This document shows positions 59,362-64,000 of a stretch of 64,000 nt of DNA, piece after piece. The stretch's first letter is position 1; the number at the start of each line of letters is the position of its first letter. The notes below the pieces were generated by a model. The model was not told the DNA's origin. It saw only the letters and a list, made by a program, of their open reading frames with translations, and made no database searches. This stretch comes from Pelagibacterium montanilacus (GTDB lineage Bacteria > Pseudomonadota > Alphaproteobacteria > Rhizobiales > Devosiaceae): assembly GCF_003992665.1 (NCBI RefSeq), contig NZ_RZMX01000059.1:448585-512584 (forward strand), in the 5' to 3' direction. Made by a program: the position numbers and the translations under genes.

Positions 59362-61908
59362 TTAAGGTGACCTTGTCCCCGGCTGAAATGTGCCTCCCTT
59401 TCCACGTCCGTGGTCAAAGCCCGGAGCACTGAAGCGTCTCAGCCGCGACGCGTTGCCAAGCACGAAGACGCTCGACATCGCCATCGCCCCTGCAGCCAAG
59501 ACCGGCGACAAAAGCAGCCCAAATGTGGGATAGAGCACGCCGGCAGCGACCGGAATGAGAGCGGTATTGTACGCAAAGGCCCAGAACAGGTTTTGCCGGA
59601 TATTGCCGATCGTTGCCTTCGAGAGCGCGATCGCAGTGGGGACGCCCATGAGACTGCCCGACATCAGCACCACGTCGGCGGCCTCGATGGCGATGTCGGT
59701 GCCTGTTCCAATGGCGATGCCGACATCGGCTTCGGCCAGTGCGGGCGCGTCGTTGATCCCGTCTCCGACGAAGGCGAGCCGACCGTGCGCCAGTTTCATC
59801 TCTCTTACCGCAGCGACCTTGCCATCAGGCAGCACCTCGGACACTACGTGGTCGATGTTCAGACGCCGGGCAATCGCCTCGGCTGTGTGGCGATTGTCAC
59901 CGGTGATCATCGCGACCTTGAGACCAAGATCATGAAGGGCCTTGATGGCATCCGGTGTCGTTTGTTTGATCGGATCGGCAACAGCAATGATTGCCGTGAG
60001 CCGGCCGTCGATGGCGGCATAGAGCGGGGACTTGCCGTCTTGGGCCAAATGCGCTGCAGTGGTGGCGAATGGCGAGACGTCGAGCCCGAGACGTTCCATG
60101 TACCGGTCAGCACCGATCTCGACGCGACGCCCGTCTGCCAGGGCGCGGATGCCGAAACCGGTAATGCCCTCGAAATCGGTGACATCTGGGAGCGCCAGAC
60201 GCTGTTCTTGAGCTGCCTGGACAATGGCCCGCGCGATGGGATGTTCGGATCGGGATTCAACTGCGGCAAGGAGAGCCAACACATCGTTGCTGGCAACCCC
60301 GTCAACGGTTTCAAAGTCTGTCAGCACGGGTCGGCCCGCGGTCAGCGTACCGGTCTTGTCGAACGCGACAACGCGGGCGCCCATCAAGGACTGGAGCGCC
60401 TCGCCCTTGCGGAACAAAACGCCCATCTCGGCGCCACGACCGGTTCCAACCATGATGGATGTGGGTGTTGCCAGCCCCATGGCACATGGACAGGCGATGA
60501 TGAGCACGGCTACGGCATTGACAAGGGCAAAGGTGATCGCCGGATCAGGACCAAAGATCGCCCAGACAACAAAGGTCAATGCGGCAATTCCCATGACGGC
60601 GGGAACGAACCACAGCGTCACCCTATCGACCAGCGCCTGAATGGGGAGCTTGGAGCCCTGCGCTTCCTCGACCATGCGGATGATCCGGGAAAGCGCGGTG
60701 TCGGCGCCTACTGCGGTCGCACGGAAAGTTAGGGCACCAGTCTGATTGACCGTACCACCGACAATCGTGTCGCCCGTTGTCTTTTCGACGGGCACCGGCT
60801 CACCTGTGATCATGGATTGGTCAACAAAGGAGGACCCCTCCACGACTTCGCCGTCTACCGCAACGCGTTCGCCGGGCCGGACGTCCACCAGATCGCCAGT
60901 GACGATTTCGGCGAGCGAGAGCTCCACACTTTTGCCGTCGCGTTGAACACGTGCTGTCCTGGGCTGGAGGCCGACAAGGTGCTTGATCGCATCCGATGTT
61001 CGCCCCTTGGCGCGGGCCTCCAGATGCCGGCCAATCAGGATCAGCGTCACGATCACGGCGGCCGCCTCGAAGTAGACGTTCACGGTCCCCGCGGGCAAAA
61101 CCTGCGGCGTGAAGGTTGCCACCACCGAATACGACCAGGCAGCGAGCGTGCCCACGGCCACCAGCGAGTTCATGTCTGGCGCGCCCTTGGCGAGTGCCGG
61201 CAACCCGGTCCTGTAAAAGCGCAGTCCGGGCCAGAACAGCACCAGTGTGGTAAGAGCAAACTGGACATACCAGCTCTCTTGCATCCCGATGCTGTTCATT
61301 ACCAGATCGTGGATCGCAGGGATAAGGTGCGAGCCCATCTCCAGAACGAAAACCGGCAAGGTGAGCAACGCAGCAATGGATACGTCCCGGGCCAGCGCCG
61401 ACTGATCGAGCTGCTTGCGAGCGGCTTGCGCCTGCCCATCCGCGCCGGCGCTTATTGCGTGCGCCTGATAACCGGTCGAAGCAATGGCAGCGATCAGTGC
61501 GGCCTGAGTGAGATATGCGCTTCCCCAGATAGAAGCTCGTTCGGACGCAAGGTTCACCGAAGCGCTGGTCACCCCGGGAACCGAAAGCAACGCCTTTTCC
61601 ACTCGACCGACACAAGAAGCGCAGGTCATCCCTTCGACTGCGAGCTGCAGCTTCTGGCCAGGAACCTCATAGCCTGCATCCTCGATTGCCTTGACCAGAG
61701 CATCACGGTCTGCAGCCTCATCGATTGTAATCTCGGCGCGCTCGGTCGCAGGATTGACGTTGGCTCCAGAGACGCCTCGCACGCCCACCAAAGCCCGTTC
61801 AACGCGACCAACGCAGGACGCGCAGGTCATTCCAACCACAGGAAGCGTGATCTTGGTTGGCCCCGCAGCCGGACCATCTTCGGTTTCGAGGTTCGTATGG
61901 GCGGTCAT
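59362..61908 (-). CDS. copA: Cu+-exporting P1B-type ATPase
   Basis: An 848-residue copper exporter. Two HMA domains carry GMTCASC (Cys29/Cys32 and Cys96/Cys99). The catalytic core has TGE (368-370), the metal-binding CPC (473-475), DKTGT (517-521, phosphorylated Asp517), the P1B SEHP motif (554-557) and GDGINDAP (715 on). Tyr-Asn (780-781) and Met-Ser-Ser (811-813) in the last helices match Cu(I) specificity (P1B-1). A CueR-type box lies upstream at 61950-61972. The short C-terminal tail after SRLRRF is unique to this protein. Confidence 0.96.
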   Translation of the reverse strand: MTAHTNLETEDGPAAGPTKITLPVVGMTCASCVGRVERALVGVRGVSGANVNPATERAEITIDEAADRDALVKAIEDAGYEVPGQKLQLAVEGMTCASCVGRVEKALLSVPGVTSASVNLASERASIWGSAYLTQAALIAAIASTGYQAHAISAGADGQAQAARKQLDQSALARDVSIAALLTLPVFVLEMGSHLIPAIHDLVMNSIGMQESWYVQFALTTLVLFWPGLRFYRTGLPALAKGAPDMNSLVAVGTLAAWSYSVVATFTPQVLPAGTVNVYFEAAAVIVTLILIGRHLEARAKGRTSDAIKHLVGLQPRTARVQRDGKSVELSLAEIVTGDLVDVRPGERVAVDGEVVEGSSFVDQSMITGEPVPVEKTTGDTIVGGTVNQTGALTFRATAVGADTALSRIIRMVEEAQGSKLPIQALVDRVTLWFVPAVMGIAALTFVVWAIFGPDPAITFALVNAVAVLIIACPCAMGLATPTSIMVGTGRGAEMGVLFRKGEALQSLMGARVVAFDKTGTLTAGRPVLTDFETVDGVASNDVLALLAAVESRSEHPIARAIVQAAQEQRLALPDVTDFEGITGFGIRALADGRRVEIGADRYMERLGLDVSPFATTAAHLAQDGKSPLYAAIDGRLTAIIAVADPIKQTTPDAIKALHDLGLKVAMITGDNRHTAEAIARRLNIDHVVSEVLPDGKVAAVREMKLAHGRLAFVGDGINDAPALAEADVGIAIGTGTDIAIEAADVVLMSGSLMGVPTAIALSKATIGNIRQNLFWAFAYNTALIPVAAGVLYPTFGLLLSPVLAAGAMAMSSVFVLGNASRLRRFSAPGFDHGRGKGGTFQPGTRSP

Positions 61909-61949
61909 TGGTCGCTCCCGTTGGCAAGCTCTGAGAAACCTTCTCTGCG

Positions 61950-61972
61950 CCTTCCAGTCGATGGAAGGTCAA
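61950..61972 (-). promoter_or_regulatory. CueR-type promoter box for copA
   Basis: CCTTCC-N7-GGAAGG dyad (61950-61968) with -35 TTGACC on the minus strand (61972-61967) directly abutting it, 42 bp before the copA start. A 19-bp spacer, as in MerR-family promoters, places the -10 at CAGAGA, which is a weak match. Confidence 0.7.
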
Positions 61973-62009
61973 TGCTGACAGGCAACAATTTCTCCCGTGC
62001 CGAATTCCC

Positions 62010-62040
62010 TTGACCTTCCTCCTGCTGGAACCCCCATCGT
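62010..62040 (+). promoter_or_regulatory. CueR-type promoter box for the copper chaperone gene
   Basis: -35 TTGACC (62010-62015) is followed at once by TTCC-TCCTGCT-GGAA (62016-62030); a 19-bp spacer puts the -10 at CATCGT (62035-62040). Geometry equals the copA and cueR boxes in this cluster. Confidence 0.65.
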
Positions 62041-62068
62041 CCAAGAAAACAAATCGTAGGAGAGCCAC

Positions 62069-62266
62069 ATGGAATTTCAGATCGACAACATGACGTGCGG
62101 CGGCTGCGCCAGGAGCGTCACCAAAGCGATCCAAACGATCGATCCTGAAGCCAAAGTCGATATCGATCTTGGTGCCAAGGTGGTGCGTGTCACCTCGAGC
62201 GCTGAACAGGCCACCATTGCGGCTGAACTCGACGATGTGGGCTATCCACCGCGGCGTGCGGCATAG
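62069..62266 (+). CDS. copZ: Copper chaperone, single HMA domain (CopZ-like)
   Basis: A 65-residue HMA-domain protein with the metal motif MTCGGC (Cys10/Cys13) and a GYPP end. It likely hands Cu(I) to CopA or to the regulator in the cytoplasm. AGGAG lies before the ATG (CGTAGGAGAGCCAC). It is divergent from copA with CueR-type boxes between them. Confidence 0.92.
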   Translation: MEFQIDNMTCGGCARSVTKAIQTIDPEAKVDIDLGAKVVRVTSSAEQATIAAELDDVGYPPRRAA

Positions 62267-62281
62267 CCAGCGCCCGGAGTC

Positions 62282-62728
62282 TCACCGTTCGAGTTCGGCA
62301 ATGAGGGTTTCCATCTCATCGATCTCCCGGCGCTGGGCCTGGATGATTTCGTCGGCAAGTTCGCGAACCCGTGGGTCGGTCAACTCCGCCCTCTCGCTCG
62401 TCAGAATGGCAATGGAATGATGTGGGACCATGGCCTTCAACCAGTCGACCTGATCGATCGTAGCCTGCGAGCGCACCAGATACAGAGATCCCGCAAATAT
62501 GAGTGCGGCAACAGCAAAGATCGCTGCATTGATCCCCTTACGGTCGTACATGCCCAACATGAAGGCCATCATCACGATGGCCATCGCCGCGCCCATGACC
62601 AGCGCCATATAGGCCCGAGTCTCGCTCCAATAGACGTGCTCGAGGGCATAAGTGTTGAGATACATGAGCCCAAACATGATCACCGTGGACGTTGCAATCA
62701 TTGCAGCAAAGCGCAGGTATTTGCTCAT
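62282..62728 (-). CDS. Membrane-anchored DUF305 protein
   Basis: A 148-residue protein with three predicted membrane helices (about 7-25, 42-60 and 67-85) followed by a DUF305 domain with LKAMVPHHSIAILTSERA and a C-terminal coiled-coil-like helix (IIQAQRREIDEMETLI). DUF305 proteins often occur with copper resistance genes and bind metal through His/Met. It converges on the CopZ gene with a 15-bp gap. Confidence 0.85.
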   Translation of the reverse strand: MSKYLRFAAMIATSTVIMFGLMYLNTYALEHVYWSETRAYMALVMGAAMAIVMMAFMLGMYDRKGINAAIFAVAALIFAGSLYLVRSQATIDQVDWLKAMVPHHSIAILTSERAELTDPRVRELADEIIQAQRREIDEMETLIAELER

Positions 62729-62869
62729 CGTCGATCCTTTCTTCGGGCAAGCTCGGTCAGATCAGTTGATCCCGACAGGTGTGCCCTCGTTCTCGAAACC
62801 GCCATATTTTGGGGAATTGTTCGGTTCAACGCGAGTTCCAATCCCGATGCATGCGAAAGGCGCCGTTCG

Positions 62870-63244
62870 TTGAAGCTTGCCGACCGGACACTACCGCTGA
62901 TGATTGCCGCGTTGCTCGCACTGGCCGTTTCCCTGGTCTGGCTGCCGGCTGGCGCGGGCGCTTTCGAGCGTCATGCCCAAATGCATGGTAGTGGGATCGA
63001 GGAGGCGCACGATCCGGCATATCACGATACCGACCCTGGCGAGATGGCGGGCGCCCAGCACCCCTGTAAACCCTGCGGCGCCGATTGCTGCATGATGACC
63101 CAGTGCCATCCCGGTTTGGCGACCGAGCCCCATGGCTCCTTGTTTTCGGAACCAGGCGACAAGGTAATCAGCGCCATTGGGGCGGGCGCGCTCAGCGGTT
63201 CGCCCGATGTTGCCGTTCCTCCTCCGCGCATCCTGCTGATCTGA
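62870..63244 (+). CDS. Exported Cys/His-rich protein of the copper cluster, hypothetical
   Basis: A 124-residue protein with an N-terminal hydrophobic segment resembling a signal peptide (LPLMIAALLALAVSLVWLPAGAGA). It is followed by a His-rich region (HAQMHGSGIEEAHDPAYHD) and a cysteine cluster HPCKPCGADCCMMTQCHPG, a plausible copper-binding patch in the periplasm. I do not recognise a named family. The TTG at 62870 or ATG at 62900 could be the start. A long open frame further upstream is on the antisense of the DUF305 gene and is not trusted. Confidence 0.65.
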   Translation: MKLADRTLPLMIAALLALAVSLVWLPAGAGAFERHAQMHGSGIEEAHDPAYHDTDPGEMAGAQHPCKPCGADCCMMTQCHPGLATEPHGSLFSEPGDKVISAIGAGALSGSPDVAVPPPRILLI

Positions 63245-63278
63245 TTGAATATGAACCAGTTTTGACAGGAGAATTTCG

Positions 63279-63770
63279 ATGAACTTCGCAAGTATAGTCT
63301 TTATGGCGGCCCTTGCAGCCGCTGCGCTTTCCGTCCCCGCTCTCGCGCAGGGGGCCGACTTCCAGCTGCCCGACCAGTGCACGACCACTACCGGGATGGG
63401 GGATATGGATCATTCGTCCATGGGGCACGGCACCATGCACGGCGATCAAGATGACGACATGGGCGCAGCGATGATGGACATGATGGGAATGGACATGGAC
63501 CTCGAGGCCATGCCCGAGCATGTCCAGGAAAACATGGCCAAGATGATGGTCACCATGCCCGCCATGCACGAAGGCATGATGAACGAAGACGCCGATGTGG
63601 CTTTCGCATGCGGGATGATCGCTCATCATCAGGGCGCCATCGACATGGCCCAGGTACTGCTCGATCATGGTGACGATCCGCAGATGCGAGCCCTCGCCGA
63701 AGAGATCATCGAAGCACAGGTCGCCGAGATAGAGCAGATGACGACCTGGCTGGTTGCAAACGCCAACTAA
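63279..63770 (+). CDS. Periplasmic DUF305 protein, Met/His-rich (CopM-like)
   Basis: A 163-residue exported protein: signal peptide at residues 1-24 ([15 protein letters not shown]), then a Met/His/Asp-rich stretch ([23 protein letters not shown]) and a DUF305 domain with [16 protein letters not shown]. The composition resembles copper-binding CopM-type proteins. AGGAG lies 8 bases before the ATG (GACAGGAGAATTTCG). It is 34 bp after the Cys-rich gene and probably in its operon. Confidence 0.9.
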   Translation: MNFASIVFMAALAAAALSVPALAQGADFQLPDQCTTTTGMGDMDHSSMGHGTMHGDQDDDMGAAMMDMMGMDMDLEAMPEHVQENMAKMMVTMPAMHEGMMNEDADVAFACGMIAHHQGAIDMAQVLLDHGDDPQMRALAEEIIEAQVAEIEQMTTWLVANAN

Positions 63771-63778
63771 AAATACCC

Positions 63779-63810
63779 GGCCGCGCGGTCCGTGCCGCGC
63801 GGTCGTCTTT
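63779..63810 (+). terminator. Terminator after the DUF305 gene
   Basis: GGCCGCGCGG pairs with CCGCGCGGTC (10 bp including one G-U) around a 6-base loop, followed by GTCTTT. It separates the DUF305 gene from the cueR-like gene promoter. Confidence 0.7.
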
Positions 63811-63822
63811 CGCAATTGACCC

Positions 63823-63853
63823 TTGCGCTTCCAGTCGCAGGAACCCTTATGAA
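63823..63853 (+). promoter_or_regulatory. CueR-type promoter of the cueR-like gene
   Basis: -35 TTGCGC (63823-63828), dyad TTCC-AGTCGCA-GGAA (63829-63843) and -10 TATGAA (63848-63853) with a 19-bp spacer: the classical MerR-family promoter and the best formed of the three in this cluster. It suggests autoactivation or autorepression. Confidence 0.75.
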
Positions 63854-63880
63854 GGCCGGGTTAGCATTGGAGACATTGCC

Positions 63881-64000
63881 ATGAACATTGGAACTGCCGC
63901 CCGCCAGTCAGGTCTTCCGGCCAAGACTATCCGCTATTATGAGGACATCGGGCTGTTGAAGGCCGATCGCGCCGCGAACGGATATCGCGACTACTCCAAA
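63881..64000 (+). CDS. cueR: MerR-family copper regulator CueR-like (5' part only)
   Basis: The first 40 residues of a MerR-family activator: helix-turn-helix and wing ([32 protein letters not shown]). It is cut by the window end, so the metal-binding cysteines are not visible. Position in a copper cluster and three matching CueR-type boxes support a Cu(I) sensor. GGAGA lies before the ATG. Confidence 0.8.
   Translation, partial: MNIGTAARQSGLPAKTIRYYEDIGLLKADRAANGYRDYSK

Noticed and set aside
59211..59429. Small 72-codon open frame between DUF1801 and copA
   Set aside because: It overlaps the copA 3' end, is rich in Arg/Ser and shows no motif or ribosome site.

Overview
This 64 kb window is high-GC chromosomal DNA of an alphaproteobacterium. 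The gene blocks rpsF-rpsR-rplI-dnaB-alr-radA-cvpA-purF, fabD-fabG-acpP-fabF-mltG-yicC-gmk and lptF-lptG-lptD-surA-pdxA-rsmA, with pepA-holC alongside, are the order typical of Hyphomicrobiales. My inference is a Devosiaceae-like organism (Devosia/Pelagibacterium type), but no 16S rRNA lies in the window to prove it. Most of the window is conserved housekeeping sequence; accessory modules sit between those blocks.

Layout. 0.1-3.9 kb: guaB, a MAPEG protein, an RsmB/NOP RNA methyltransferase and TspO. 3.9-7.9 kb: a GntR/FCD regulator facing an ABC transporter operon that ends in a stand-alone allophanate-hydrolase C-terminal-domain protein; the same 10-bp palindrome lies before the regulator and before the operon. 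8.1-10.6 kb: PgpA, a BigR-like ArsR sensor with a persulfide-dioxygenase-type metallo-hydrolase, and a flavodoxin-fold reductase. 10.8-15 kb: guaA, a TPR membrane protein and der. 15-24.8 kb (minus strand): the rpsF-to-purF block. 25-27 kb: a zinc-type ArsR/CDF efflux pair and a VOC protein. 27.2-33.5 kb: fatty acid synthesis, mltG, yicC, gmk. 33.5-40.8 kb (minus): LPS export and outer-membrane biogenesis. 41-49 kb: pepA, holC, an ABC-F ATPase and ndk, with a sulfur operon (SulP, DUF442, two YeeE/YedE halves, BigR) set between the last two. 49-56.7 kb: DUF1127, LysR-MFS, molybdopterin oxidoreductase-DUF1624, a glyoxalase-fold protein and a GST. 56.7-58.4 kb: a GT39-type glycosyltransferase and tRNA-Ser(GCT). 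58.4-64 kb: a copper-resistance cluster that runs off the end inside a cueR-like gene.

The most interesting system is sulfur-related. In other bacteria BigR controls Blh, one protein made of a DUF442 sulfurtransferase domain fused to a persulfide dioxygenase. Here the two halves are separate genes 37 kb apart, each beside its own BigR-type repressor. Both repressors keep the redox cysteine pair with exactly the 66-residue spacing of BigR and SqrR. The DUF442 copy also travels with two YeeE/YedE half-transporters and a SulP anion transporter, and a perfect inverted repeat overlaps the divergent start of its repressor.

Other points are three MerR-type copper promoters with identical TTCC-N7-GGAA geometry in the copper cluster beside tRNA-Ser, a roughly 100-bp repeat placed directly after the stop codons of three unrelated genes, and a perfect 9-bp-arm inverted repeat before the GST gene.
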